This document shows, in pieces, positions 1 through 8,792 of a stretch of 64,000 nt of DNA. The stretch spans positions 1,660,909 to 1,724,908 of the forward strand of contig NZ_CM001977.1 in the NCBI RefSeq assembly GCF_000406165.1. The letters run 5' to 3'. Position 1 is the first letter of the stretch; every line of letters starts with the position of its first letter. This DNA is from Dickeya zeae NCPPB 2538 (GTDB lineage: Bacteria; Pseudomonadota; Gammaproteobacteria; Enterobacterales; Enterobacteriaceae). The position numbers and the translations under genes are program-made. Under the pieces are notes generated by a model, which saw only the letters and a list, made by a program, of their open reading frames with translations, was not told the origin of the DNA and made no database searches.

Positions 1-2
1 TA

Positions 3-1193
3 TTACAGTACGGCGACGATGGCTTCGCACAACGGTGCCATGTTCTCTGGTGTCATACCGGCTACGTTGATGCGGCCTGAGTTCACGGCGTAAATACCGA
101 ACTCGTTACGCAGACGCAATACCTGGTCTTTATTGAGACCACTGAAGGAGAACATGCCATTCTGGTTGATAATAAAGGAGAAGTCCTGATTAGCGCCTTT
201 TTCCTGCAAGGTGCTGACAAACAGGTGGCGCATGCGCTGGATGCGTTCGCGCATTGCCGTTAATTCCTGTTCCCAGATATTGCGCAGGGATTCGTTAGAC
301 AACACGGTCGCCACCACTGCCGCACCGTGTGACGGCGGGTTAGAGTAGTTGGCGCGAATGCCTGCTTTGACCTGACTGAATGCCGTATCGGCAATAGCGG
401 CGTCAGCCGCCACAATCGTGCAGGCACCGACACGTTCGTTGTACAGACCAAAGTTCTTGGAATAGGAACTGGCGACGATCAGCTCCTGATGTCTGGCGGC
501 AAAAATACGCAGGCCTTCAGCGTCTTCCTCAAGGCCACGGGCAAAGCCCTGATAAGCGAAGTCGAACAACGGCAGCCAGCCTTTCTCCTGTGCCAGTACC
601 GCCAGTTGTTCCCACTGTTCTTTCGTCGGATCGATACCAGTAGGGTTGTGGCAGCAGCCATGGAACAGAACGACATCGCCCGCCTGGGCCGCGCTCAGGC
701 TGGTCAGCATGCCGTCAAAATCCAGCTTGTGGTTAGCTGCATCGTAGTAGGTGTAATCACAGACTTCGAGGCCGACAGCGGCAAAAACGTTTTTGTGGTT
801 CGGCCAGCTTGGATTGCTCACCCAAATGCGCTTGGCGCTGGTCTGGTTGGCAATGAAGTCTGCTGCCACGCGTAAGCCACCGGTGCCGCCCGGCGTCTGT
901 GCGGTGCGTGCACGTTTATTCGCAATGATGTTACTCTGCTTACCAAATAACAGCTCCTGAGTGCAGCGGGCGAATTCCGGTATGCCATCAATACTCAGGT
1001 AGTTTTTGGTGGTTTCTGTTTCCAGCAGTAACTGCTCTGCTTTTTTTACGCTGGTGAGTACAGGTGTCTTGCCGGTTTCGTCTTTATAGACCCCAATCCC
1101 CAGGTTAATCTTGTGGGGGCGTTCGTCAGCGCGAAACAAATCGGCCAACCCCAGGATCGGGTCAGCAGGTGCGGCAGAGATTTTTTCAAACAT
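3..1193 (-). CDS. aspC: Aspartate aminotransferase
   Basis: PLP-dependent class I aminotransferase that interconverts aspartate/2-oxoglutarate and oxaloacetate/glutamate in the cytoplasm; the family also acts on aromatic keto acids. The protein is 396 residues, the usual AspC length. It shows the substrate/PLP motifs SNPSWPNH and HGCCHNPTG, and SYSKNFGLYNERVG, which holds the Schiff-base lysine. I chose the ATG at 1193 (MFEKISAAPADP) over an in-frame ATG five codons upstream because AspC proteins begin MFE. The gene lies next to the porins and asnS, as aspC-ompF-asnS do in E. coli. The stop codon is at the very left edge, so its terminator is outside the window. Assignment is near certain. 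Confidence 0.97.
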   Translation of the reverse strand: MFEKISAAPADPILGLADLFRADERPHKINLGIGVYKDETGKTPVLTSVKKAEQLLLETETTKNYLSIDGIPEFARCTQELLFGKQSNIIANKRARTAQTPGGTGGLRVAADFIANQTSAKRIWVSNPSWPNHKNVFAAVGLEVCDYTYYDAANHKLDFDGMLTSLSAAQAGDVVLFHGCCHNPTGIDPTKEQWEQLAVLAQEKGWLPLFDFAYQGFARGLEEDAEGLRIFAARHQELIVASSYSKNFGLYNERVGACTIVAADAAIADTAFSQVKAGIRANYSNPPSHGAAVVATVLSNESLRNIWEQELTAMRERIQRMRHLFVSTLQEKGANQDFSFIINQNGMFSFSGLNKDQVLRLRNEFGIYAVNSGRINVAGMTPENMAPLCEAIVAVL

Positions 1194-1385
1194 TGCGAAG
1201 TAATCCATGACAGAGAATAAACAGAAATAGCAGGTTAACGCCAGCGTTCGGCTTTGCCAACCGTTTGCATCAAAAGAAACGGAAATAATGAGAGCGGTGG
1301 GGCAGTCGGGATTTTTTCCCGATACTCATGACAAAGGCAGCGTATACACTGTCGTTATCGTGTGTATCGGGAATAGTGCGGGTTG

Positions 1386-2464
1386 TCAGAACTGATATAC
1401 CAGGCCGGTGAACAGGGTGTCATCGGTCTTTCTGGCAAACGGATTATTGGTACTGCTAATCAGGTTGCGCAGATAGGCGACATTCATCACCATGTTCTTA
1501 TTGAAGGTGTAATTCACCCCTAGACTGACGTAGCGGGTAATGTATCCGCTGGTAGCTTGCCCGAGGCCGGTTTCATCGTATGCCCTGGCGGCGATATAGG
1601 CTAAAGATGGTGTCAGTCCCGTATCAAAGTGATACTGCGCGACCGCCTCGAAGATCTTGGTTTTATCGGCAAAGGCGGTGGTGGACGTACCGATGAAGGT
1701 CAGGTTGTGGAATAGGCCATACATAACTGCGAGATAGGCGCTGTTGGCATCGTATTTCACCCCCGCAGCCCAGGCATCAGCTTTGTCGCCTTCATTGGTT
1801 GCGCGTTGTGCCGTTGTACGATTAACCGTTTCGTAAGACGCGATAACCCCCAGACCACTGGGGGAGGTATACGCGGATGATACGCCCACACCATACCGAC
1901 CTGAAGGGCGGGGTTGCTGGAATCCGTGTGTGCAGACTGATACTGCAAACCGATATCCCACCCGTCGACCAGGCCAAAGAAATTCTTGTTGCGATAGGTC
2001 GCAACGCCAGCAGTACGGCCAGTAATACTGTCGGTATAGCCTTGGTCACCACCAAACTCTGGCAACACATCGGTATAGGATAAGCCGTCGTAGGCGATGC
2101 CTTTATTCCTGCCGTAGTCGATACTGCCGAATTGACGAAATTTCAAACCCGCGTACGCATAGCGGGTTTTCCCGTTTACCACGTTGGTGTCTTCCGCCTT
2201 ACTGGCATCAAAGTGGTATTCGTAGTTGCCGTAACCGGTAATATCCTGGTTTATCTGCGTCTCGCCTTTTATTCCCAACCGTGCATACGTCGAATCACCA
2301 TTCCCTTTGAAACTGTTGGTTTTATCGCCAAAGTAATAACCTGCCCGCACCTTGCCATACAGATCAATTTTATTACCCTGGTTATTATAAACGTCAGCCG
2401 CGCTGGCCAGCCCGCCGGAAAACAAGCATACCGATACCGCTGACATCGCTATCAGATGTTTCAT
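1386..2464 (-). pseudogene. Frameshifted OmpF/OmpC-type porin
   Basis: Third porin of the array, broken by a single-base frameshift near 1900-1905. The 5' frame gives a signal peptide (MKHLIAMSAVSVCLFSGGL), the mature start ADVYNNQGNKIDLYGK and strands up to SSNPALQ. The other frame then resumes with GRYGVGVSSAYTSP and runs to the canonical C-terminal Phe (GLVYQF). One missing base restores an intact trimeric porin of about 360 residues with a PEFGG constriction-loop motif. The start at 2464 has a GAGGGTAAGG ribosome site. Its sequence is clearly more diverged than the two neighbouring porins. No other stop interrupts it, so either the decay is recent or the base is a sequencing error. No clear terminator is seen in 1209-1385. 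Confidence 0.85.
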
Positions 2465-2883
2465 CACCCTTACCCTCATAACCCGTTAATGTGCGCTGCC
2501 GCATTTCTGCCGGACAGCAAAGAGAAGCCGCTGGAGTATTGTTATTTTTTTGTTTTTTTCGGCTGCAGTCTCACATCCTGGAAGGGAGGGAACCAGACTG
2601 AATGTGATACGAGAGTGGTAGGGGTGCAATATTATGTTTTTATCCGAATAAAATTATTATGTTTCAGTTTTGTTTATTTTTTAATTGTTATTAAACAATG
2701 GGTTATGGTTTTTTTCTTTGTTGTGGTTTTATTAATTTTAGATGTGATTTTCAAGACCGGCGTCAGTGGTGTACATCAACAGGCATGAGTATCACTGTGG
2801 AATGTCACGTGTGGAGGGCAATTAATTTTCACAGGGTAGGGGCAGAATACATTTTTCTTTTTAAAGGGAAGGTTGCCGGATAA
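2465..2883. other. AT-rich intergenic region upstream of the broken porin
   Basis: About 420 bases between the frameshifted porin and the terminator of the next porin. The part from about 2640 to 2760 is very AT-rich and should contain the promoter of the leftward porin. I could not place a convincing -10/-35 pair or OmpR site. A rightward reading frame across it has no homology or ribosome site that I can see and is not called. Confidence 0.4.
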
Positions 2884-2884
2884 G

Positions 2885-2912
2885 AAAAAGCCGGGGCGTT
2901 ATCCCCGGCTTT
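2885..2912 (-). terminator. Rho-independent terminator of the middle porin
   Basis: Inverted repeat AGCCGGGG / CCCCGGCT (2889-2896 with 2903-2910), followed on the minus strand by a T-run (TTTTTC). It lies about 30 bases past the stop codon of the porin ending at 2945. Confidence 0.85.
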
Positions 2913-2944
2913 ACGCAACGTCACTTCAGAGAAGTGAAGCTGGA

Positions 2945-4057
2945 TTAGAACTGGTAAACCACACCGACAGCAACGCGGTCGTCAGTTGCCATATGGTATG
3001 CATTGCTGCTGCTCAGCAGGTTCATGTCATACTCGGTATAGGTTGAGAAGTTCTTGTTGAAGGAGTAGGTCAGACCATAGCTGACATATTTCACGATGTA
3101 ATCGTTCAGATGGGTTGCAGCAGTCTCATCTTTCGCCTTAGCAGAAACATAACCGATAGACGGTTTCAGACCGAAGTCAAACGCGTACTGGGCAACAGCT
3201 TCAAAGACTTGTGTTTTGTCGAAAGCAGTTGTGCCAGAGTAGGTGTTTCCAGTTTTGAAGGAGCTGAAGCCAACGTAAGACAGGTTACGGTATTCACCGT
3301 AGGTGGCTGCCACATAAATGCTGTTGGCATCATATTTCAGGCCAGTGGCCCATACTTCTGCATCGGTACCGCGACCATCAGTTGCCTGAGTGGCGAAGGT
3401 GGAGTTTTTGTTAGCACGGTTGACATGACCGTAAGACCCAACAATACCTACGCCAATCGGAGAGGTGTAGGAGGTAGACACCGCGTAGCCAGCACCGAGG
3501 TTGTTTCTGGAGTTAGCAATGGAGTCATTATGCGCAGACTGGTAGCTCAGGCCAAAGTTCAGGCCGTCAACCAGACCGAAGAAGTTTTTGTTGCGATAGT
3601 TAGCCACACCAGAGCTACGGCCGGTAAAGCTGTTGGTGTAACCAGAGTCACCACCCCATTCCGGCAGTACGTCAGTATAAGCGATCCCATCGTAAGTCAC
3701 GTTACGGTTACGACCGTAATCCAGAGAGCCAAAGTTGGCAAATTTCAGACCAGCATAAGCATAACGCGTTTTACCGCTGGCACCGTTAGTATCTTCAGCG
3801 TTGGCGGCGTTGAACTGATATTCCAAACGGCCGTAACCAGTCAGGTCGCTGTTGATTTTGGTTTCACCCAAGAAACCCAGACGAGCATAGGTCTGGTCAC
3901 CGCTGTTGCCGCTATCTTTGGAGAAGTAGTGCAGGCCGTCAATTTTACCGTTCAGGTCCAGCTTGTTGCCGTCTTTGTTATAAACTTCTGCTGCGTTGGC
4001 GGCACCTGCTGCCAACAGTGCCGGGATTACCACTGCCAGAATATTACGTTTCATCAT
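2945..4057 (-). CDS. OmpF/OmpC-type general porin
   Basis: Trimeric outer-membrane beta-barrel that passively admits small hydrophilic solutes. The protein is 370 residues with the signal peptide MMKRNILAVVIPALLAAGAANA, mature start AEVYNKDGNKLDLNGK, and terminal Phe (GVVYQF) read by the BAM complex. The constriction-loop motif reads PEWGGD instead of the usual PEFGG. Its first ~67 residues are nearly identical to the porin at 4617-5705, while later loops differ, as expected of tandem duplication or gene conversion. A GAGGGT Shine-Dalgarno precedes MM; either ATG (4057 or 4054) could initiate. It sits where E. coli has ompF. It could be named ompF or ompC; sequence alone does not decide. Confidence 0.93.
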   Translation of the reverse strand: MMKRNILAVVIPALLAAGAANAAEVYNKDGNKLDLNGKIDGLHYFSKDSGNSGDQTYARLGFLGETKINSDLTGYGRLEYQFNAANAEDTNGASGKTRYAYAGLKFANFGSLDYGRNRNVTYDGIAYTDVLPEWGGDSGYTNSFTGRSSGVANYRNKNFFGLVDGLNFGLSYQSAHNDSIANSRNNLGAGYAVSTSYTSPIGVGIVGSYGHVNRANKNSTFATQATDGRGTDAEVWATGLKYDANSIYVAATYGEYRNLSYVGFSSFKTGNTYSGTTAFDKTQVFEAVAQYAFDFGLKPSIGYVSAKAKDETAATHLNDYIVKYVSYGLTYSFNKNFSTYTEYDMNLLSSSNAYHMATDDRVAVGVVYQF

Positions 4058-4212
4058 TATAAATAACCCTCATTGTGTTGGTTCACGCCCACTCATTTTT
4101 GCAGAACAATCTGAACTGAACTTCTGCATTATGGTGGTGTCTTATGTGTCCAAACGCAGTGTTTCATTCACAATGATGATTATCCACTCCACAAACGCTA
4201 CTAATTACTGGT

Positions 4213-4242
4213 TTGTGAAACACTATGTTTTATTGTGTTTCT
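4213..4242 (-). promoter_or_regulatory. Candidate OmpR-binding region of the middle porin
   Basis: Read on the minus strand, three ~10-base half-sites of the form GAAACACAAT, AAAACATAGT, GTTTCACAAA stand in phase, resembling OmpR boxes of ompF/ompC promoters. They lie about 160 bases upstream of the porin start in an AT-rich leader. Matching is by eye only. Confidence 0.35.
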
Positions 4243-4532
4243 AAATATGAATTTAGAGGTGTGTCACACTCTGATTTCGCGTAAGACTTCAGGTATAAGC
4301 AGCTTTTATTCTTATCTTCTTTATTATTCACTTTTTTATCATAAGGTTATAAATTTTCTTTGTAAGAGAAAACTCGCATAACTGTCATGATTTTTTAATG
4401 ATTTACGTGCTTTTTTGTCATAAATACTGCGTATGCTACGCAGTGGTGTTGTTTTTGCGATTGGGCATGTTGTGGTCGTATCTTAACCCAAAAGTCGGTG
4501 AAACGTGTCTCTAACGCGATGGGCAATTTGGT

Positions 4533-4570
4533 GAAAATAAAAATGCCGATCAAAATGTGATCGGCATTTT
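4533..4570 (-). terminator. Rho-independent terminator of the asnS-proximal porin
   Basis: Thirteen-base arms AAAATGCCGATCA / TGATCGGCATTTT (4540-4552 with 4558-4570) and a T-rich tail on the minus strand, about 46 bases beyond the stop codon at 4617. The remaining bases from 4243 to 4532 are AT-rich upstream region of the middle porin, with no gene seen. Confidence 0.85.
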
Positions 4571-4616
4571 ATAGCGAGCCAGTTTACGACAGCGTCGTTA
4601 ACTGATAGCGACTAGA

Positions 4617-5705
4617 TTAGAACTGGTAAACCACACCGACAGCAACGGTGTCGTTGGTGCCCAAACCATAGGCGTTATCGCTTTTGAGCAGGTTGATATC
4701 GTACTCAGTATAGGTAGAGAAGTTCTTGTTGAACGCGTAGGTCAGGCCCAGGCTAACGTACTTGGTGATGTAATCGTTAGTGGCTTGTTTGTCATCTTTC
4801 GCTTTCGCGGAAACATAACCTACAGACGGGGTCAGACCGAAGTCAAAGTTGTACTGAGCAACAGCTTCAAACACTTTGGTAGTATCCAAAGCTTCTGCTT
4901 GGGATAAATTGGTTGAAGGGTTGGTGAATGTGTTTTTGCCAGTGTAGCTCAGGTTATGGTATTCGCCATAAGTAGCAGCAACGTAGACGCTGTTTGCGTC
5001 ATATTTCAGACCAGTAGCCCAGGCTTCAGCTTTTTTACCCTGATTGTCGGCCACTTGAGTCTGGGTACGGTTAGCCTCGGTATAGGAACCGATTACACCC
5101 ACACCAAACGGTGCGGTATAGCTGGAAGAAATCGCCCAGCCAGCACCCGTTTGTCTTGCTACGTTGGTAGATTCGCTATGAGCACTCTGATAACCCAGTG
5201 CGAAATCCCAGCCATCAACCAGGCCGAAGAAGTTTTTGTTGCGGTAAGTCGCAACACCCGCGTTACGGCCAGTCAGGTTATCAGTATAACCCTGGTCACC
5301 GCCGAATTCCGGCAGTACGTCAGTGTAAGAGATACCGTCATAGCCGACAGCACGGTTACGACCGTAATCGATAGAACCGAAATCACCAAATTTCAGGCCG
5401 GCATAAGCGTAACGAGTTTTGCCTGTTTTGCCGTTAGTGTCTTCAGCGTTCTGAGCGTTGAACTGAGTTTCAAAACGACCGTAACCAGTCAGATCGCTGT
5501 TGATCTTGGTTTCGCCGGTGAAGCCCAGACGTGCATAGGTCTGATCGCCGCTGTTGCCGCTGTCTTTGGAGAAGTAATGCAGACCGTCAATTTTACCGTT
5601 CAGGTCCAGTTTGTTGCCGTCTTTGTTGTATACTTCAGCCGCGTTAGCTGCACCGGCAGCCAACAGCGCAGGGATTACCACTGCAAGAATATTGCGCTTC
5701 ATCAT
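4617..5705 (-). CDS. ompF: OmpF/OmpC-type general porin
   Basis: Second intact trimeric porin, 362 residues, directly downstream of asnS as ompF is in E. coli. Signal peptide MMKRNILAVVIPALLAAG ends ANA; mature AEVYNKDGNK; the constriction loop carries the normal PEFGGDQGYTD; the C-terminus is GVVYQF. The start is MM at 5705/5702 behind GAGGGTAATA; an upstream in-frame ATG lies inside that ribosome site and was rejected. Compared with its neighbour, the first third is almost identical and the external loops (for example around residues 170-190 and 240-260) diverge. The symbol follows synteny; it may behave like OmpC. Confidence 0.93.
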   Translation of the reverse strand: MMKRNILAVVIPALLAAGAANAAEVYNKDGNKLDLNGKIDGLHYFSKDSGNSGDQTYARLGFTGETKINSDLTGYGRFETQFNAQNAEDTNGKTGKTRYAYAGLKFGDFGSIDYGRNRAVGYDGISYTDVLPEFGGDQGYTDNLTGRNAGVATYRNKNFFGLVDGWDFALGYQSAHSESTNVARQTGAGWAISSSYTAPFGVGVIGSYTEANRTQTQVADNQGKKAEAWATGLKYDANSVYVAATYGEYHNLSYTGKNTFTNPSTNLSQAEALDTTKVFEAVAQYNFDFGLTPSVGYVSAKAKDDKQATNDYITKYVSLGLTYAFNKNFSTYTEYDINLLKSDNAYGLGTNDTVAVGVVYQF

Positions 5706-5860
5706 TATTACCCTCATTGGTGTTATTCAGACATCTGCATCACAGTAAAAAAAACTTAACGGAACTTTATTGCAAATGCAGTTGTCTTCCTGTGTCTGCA
5801 CGCAGTTTTCCATTCACCCGCGCGTTAATCTACCGTTAAAATGATACAAATTCACAAATG

Positions 5861-5900
5861 GAGTAACCATTAGAAAATATGTATTTCAATTTGTAAAAAT
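5861..5900 (-). promoter_or_regulatory. Candidate OmpR-binding region of the ompF-like porin
   Basis: On the minus strand the run TTTTTACAAATTGAAATACA, then TATTTTCTAATGGTTAC, resembles the tandem F1/F2 OmpR sites upstream of E. coli ompF (TTTAC..., GAAAC..., GTTAC...). It lies about 160-195 bases upstream of the ATG. By-eye match. Confidence 0.4.
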
Positions 5901-5933
5901 TGCGGAACTTTGTGAGCTATCTCTAAAACAAAA

Positions 5934-5957
5934 AAAAGAGCACCGTTTCAGGTGCCC
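5934..5957 (-). terminator. Rho-independent terminator of asnS
   Basis: Stem GGGCACC / GGTGCTC (arms 5951-5957 and 5938-5944) followed on the minus strand by a run of eight T, 43 bases after the asnS stop. Confidence 0.88.
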
Positions 5958-5999
5958 TTCTTTGTTACATATATCTGTTTTTCTTATGTTATTTTTTGC

Positions 6000-7400
6000 T
6001 TAGAACGTGGCGTTACGCGGCGTACGCGGGAACGGAATCACATCGCGCACATTTTGTACACCGGTTACATAAGCTATCAAACGTTCAAAACCGAGTCCAA
6101 AACCCGAATGCGGGATGGTGCCATAGCGACGCAAATCGCGATACCACCAATAGTCTTCTTTGCTCAGTCCCATCTCTTCCAGACGGATATCCAGTTGATC
6201 CAGACGCTCTTCACGTTGTGAACCGCCGATAATCTCGCCGATGCCCGGTGCCAGTACGTCCATCGCCGCCACGGTTTTACCGTCGCTGTTCATACGCATA
6301 TAAAAGGCTTTGATGTCTTTCGGGTAGTTCTTCACCACAACCGGTGCCTGGAAGTGTTTCTCTGCCAGATAGCGTTCGTGCTCGGAAGAGAGATCGATAC
6401 CCCAGGATACCGGGTTCTCGAACGTCTGCCCGCAGTTTTCCAGAATCGTGATGGCGTCGGTGTAATCCACCTGAGCGAAATCAGAGGTGACAAAACGTTC
6501 CAGACGGCTGACCGCGTCTTTATCCACGCGTTCGGCGAAGAATTTCATGTCGTCAGCACGTTCTTCCAGTACGGCCTTGAACACAAATTTCAGCAAGTTT
6601 TCCGCCAGCGCAGCAACGTCATCCAGTGTTGCGAAGGCGACTTCCGGTTCAATCATCCAAAATTCCGCCAGGTGGCGGCTGGTATTGGAGTTTTCCGCGC
6701 GGAAGGTCGGCCCGAAGGTATAGATTTTAGACAGGGCACAGGCGTAGGTTTCGCCGTTAAGCTGGCCGGATACGGTCAGAAACGCTTCTTTACCGAAGAA
6801 GTCTTCGCTGAAATCGACTTTGCCCTGATCGTCACGTGGCAGGTTTTCCAGGTCCAGCGTGGAAACGCGGAACATTTCACCTGCGCCTTCGGTATCGGAA
6901 GCGGTAATGATAGGGGTAGAGACCCAATAGAAACCGTTCTGATGGAAGAAGCGATGAATAGCCTGCGCCAGCGTGTGACGCACACGGGCGACGGCACCGA
7001 TCAGGTTGGTGCGCGGGCGTAAGTGCGCGACTTCACGCAGATATTCGATACTGTGGCGCTTAGCCGCCATCGGGTACGTATCCGGGTCTTCCACCCAGCC
7101 GACGACCTTGAGTTCCGTGGCCTGCAGTTCGAAGCTTTGGCCTTCACCCGGAGATTCCACCACCTTACCGGTGACTTCTACCGAACAGCCCGTCGTCAGG
7201 CGCAAGATGTCGCTCTGATAATTAGCAAGATTATTATTGACGACAGCCTGTAGCGAATCAAAGCAGGAACCGTCATAGACGGCAATAAAGGAAATACCGG
7301 CTTTAGAGTCTCTCCGGGTACGTACCCAGCCGCGCACGGTGACGTCACTGTCAACGGCGACACGGCCTTGCAGTACATCGACTACAGGCACTACGCTCAT
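6000..7400 (-). CDS. asnS: Asparaginyl-tRNA synthetase
   Basis: Class IIb aminoacyl-tRNA synthetase that charges tRNA-Asn with asparagine in the cytoplasm. The protein is 466 residues, the E. coli length. An N-terminal OB-fold anticodon-binding domain (about residues 15-105, VTVRGWVRTRRDSK) is followed by the class II catalytic core, with motif 2 around FRAENSNTSRHLAEFWMIEPE and motif 3 near the C-terminus (GFGLGFERLIAYVTG). The start ATG at 7400 has only a modest GAGAG ribosome site. The gene keeps its E. coli place between ompF and pncB. Essential housekeeping gene; no oddities seen. Confidence 0.98.
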   Translation of the reverse strand: MSVVPVVDVLQGRVAVDSDVTVRGWVRTRRDSKAGISFIAVYDGSCFDSLQAVVNNNLANYQSDILRLTTGCSVEVTGKVVESPGEGQSFELQATELKVVGWVEDPDTYPMAAKRHSIEYLREVAHLRPRTNLIGAVARVRHTLAQAIHRFFHQNGFYWVSTPIITASDTEGAGEMFRVSTLDLENLPRDDQGKVDFSEDFFGKEAFLTVSGQLNGETYACALSKIYTFGPTFRAENSNTSRHLAEFWMIEPEVAFATLDDVAALAENLLKFVFKAVLEERADDMKFFAERVDKDAVSRLERFVTSDFAQVDYTDAITILENCGQTFENPVSWGIDLSSEHERYLAEKHFQAPVVVKNYPKDIKAFYMRMNSDGKTVAAMDVLAPGIGEIIGGSQREERLDQLDIRLEEMGLSKEDYWWYRDLRRYGTIPHSGFGLGFERLIAYVTGVQNVRDVIPFPRTPRNATF

Positions 7401-7561
7401 AACATTCTCTCTATTGGTGAAATTTAATGGGTGAAATGTAATAGTTTACTACCCGAATACGGGTGTTTCGTTATGTTACTTGTCGTCGGGCAGGACACAA
7501 GCAGAAATCACCGGAACGTGGCAAGTTTTATGCGATTCCGGTGTTACTGGCTTAAAGAGTA

Positions 7562-7590
7562 GTCAGTCGTACAGGTGGTGTACGACTCAG
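7562..7590 (-). terminator. Stem-loop at the 3' end of pncB
   Basis: Arms AGTCGTAC / GTACGACT (7565-7572 with 7580-7587) overlap the pncB stop codon. No proper T-run follows on the minus strand, so termination function is uncertain; it may protect the mRNA end. Confidence 0.4.
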
Positions 7591-8792
7591 GAGGCTTTTT
7601 TCACTCGGGGCAGGTCAAAGGCTTTACGCAGCGCACTGACAAAAGCCTGATCCTGACAAATGGTTTTTCCCGGGCTATCAGACAGCTTGGCCACCGGTTT
7701 GCCGTTGCATTCCACCAGTTTGATGACGATATTCAGCGGTTTCACTCCCGGGATATCGCAGGTCAGGCGGGTGCCGATACCAAAGACGACGTTGATGCGT
7801 TGCCCGAAGTGGCGATAGAGATGCAGTGCTTTTTCCAGATTGAGATTATCGGAAAACACCAGTGTTTTTTCCATCGGGTTGATATCAAGCGCATGGTAAT
7901 GGGCGATAGCTTTTTCACCCCATTCAATCGGGTCGCCGGAATCATGGCGTAACCCTTGATAACGGCGGGCGAATGAACGATCAAAGTCGCGCAGGAACGC
8001 ATCCATGGTGATGCAATCGGTAAGCGCGATGCCGAGTTGGTCAGGATATTCCAACAGCCAGGCATCCAGTGCCGCCCGCTGACTGTTCGCCAGGGTCTGA
8101 CTGATTTGCTGATGCGCCTGGAACCATTCGTGCGCCTGAGTACCGACCGGTGCCAGTTGCAGGCGACGTGCCAGGTCATAATTGCTGGTGCCGATCAGGT
8201 AAGGGAATTCCGCTTTCAGGGTGCGTACGATTTGGTGCTGAACTTCACGAGAGAAACGGCGACGGGTACCGAAATCCATCAGCTTAAAGCGGCTCAGATC
8301 GACATCAGCACTATGCTGGCGGAAACTTGCCAGCGTATGGTGCAACTGGTCGAGTGCGGCATCGATATGTCCGCCAGGTGTGCGGGCACGGTGGACCACT
8401 TCACTGATGACCGCCAGTAACGGGACTTCCCACAAAATGACTTCACGCCACGGTCCGGCGATCCGAATATCCAGTTTACCTTGATGGTTGCGAACCTGGA
8501 TCTGCGATGGGTTGAAGCGGAACGTCTTCAACCAGGCGAGGTAGTCGGTGTTGAAAAAGGGCAGCGAGGAGAGGTAGGCGTACTCATCGTCGTGCAACGA
8601 CAAGTGGCTCATGGCCTCCACTTGTGCCCGAATCTCATCGGCGTAGTGCCCTAACAACTCATCGCCGCGACAGCGAAATTCCGCCGCCACATGCACATCA
8701 TAATAGTGGTGGAATACCGCCTGCTGCATATGCAATTTGTAGGCGTCAGTATCCAGCAATGAGGTCAGTATCGGGGCTGTGTGTAAAGTCAT
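7587..8792 (-). CDS. pncB: Nicotinate phosphoribosyltransferase
   Basis: Salvages nicotinate: nicotinate + PRPP + ATP gives nicotinate mononucleotide, the Preiss-Handler step of NAD recycling. At 401 residues it matches E. coli PncB (400). Recognisable segments are LLDTDAYKLHMQQAVFHHY at the N-terminus, MDFGTRRRFSREVQ with the histidine-containing region that follows, and the phosphate-binding stretch GLRHDSGDPIEWGEKAIAHY. Start ATG at 8792; its Shine-Dalgarno (GAGGAT) is further upstream than usual. It is divergent from pepN, as in E. coli. In enterics the gene is NadR-repressed; I saw no clear NadR palindrome here. Confidence 0.97.
   Translation of the reverse strand: MTLHTAPILTSLLDTDAYKLHMQQAVFHHYYDVHVAAEFRCRGDELLGHYADEIRAQVEAMSHLSLHDDEYAYLSSLPFFNTDYLAWLKTFRFNPSQIQVRNHQGKLDIRIAGPWREVILWEVPLLAVISEVVHRARTPGGHIDAALDQLHHTLASFRQHSADVDLSRFKLMDFGTRRRFSREVQHQIVRTLKAEFPYLIGTSNYDLARRLQLAPVGTQAHEWFQAHQQISQTLANSQRAALDAWLLEYPDQLGIALTDCITMDAFLRDFDRSFARRYQGLRHDSGDPIEWGEKAIAHYHALDINPMEKTLVFSDNLNLEKALHLYRHFGQRINVVFGIGTRLTCDIPGVKPLNIVIKLVECNGKPVAKLSDSPGKTICQDQAFVSALRKAFDLPRVKKAS

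Noticed and set aside
1305..1326. TCGGGATTTTTTCCCGA hairpin as terminator of the broken porin
   Set aside because: Short stem around a T/A loop, and no T-run follows on the minus strand.
2456..2788. 110-codon rightward frame in the porin intergenic region
   Set aside because: AT-rich, Phe/Val runs, no ribosome site; overlaps the porin start.
3110..4066. Open frame of 318 codons on the plus strand opposite the middle porin
   Set aside because: Pure antisense shadow of a porin; no ribosome site or homology, and a similar shadow occurs opposite the next porin.
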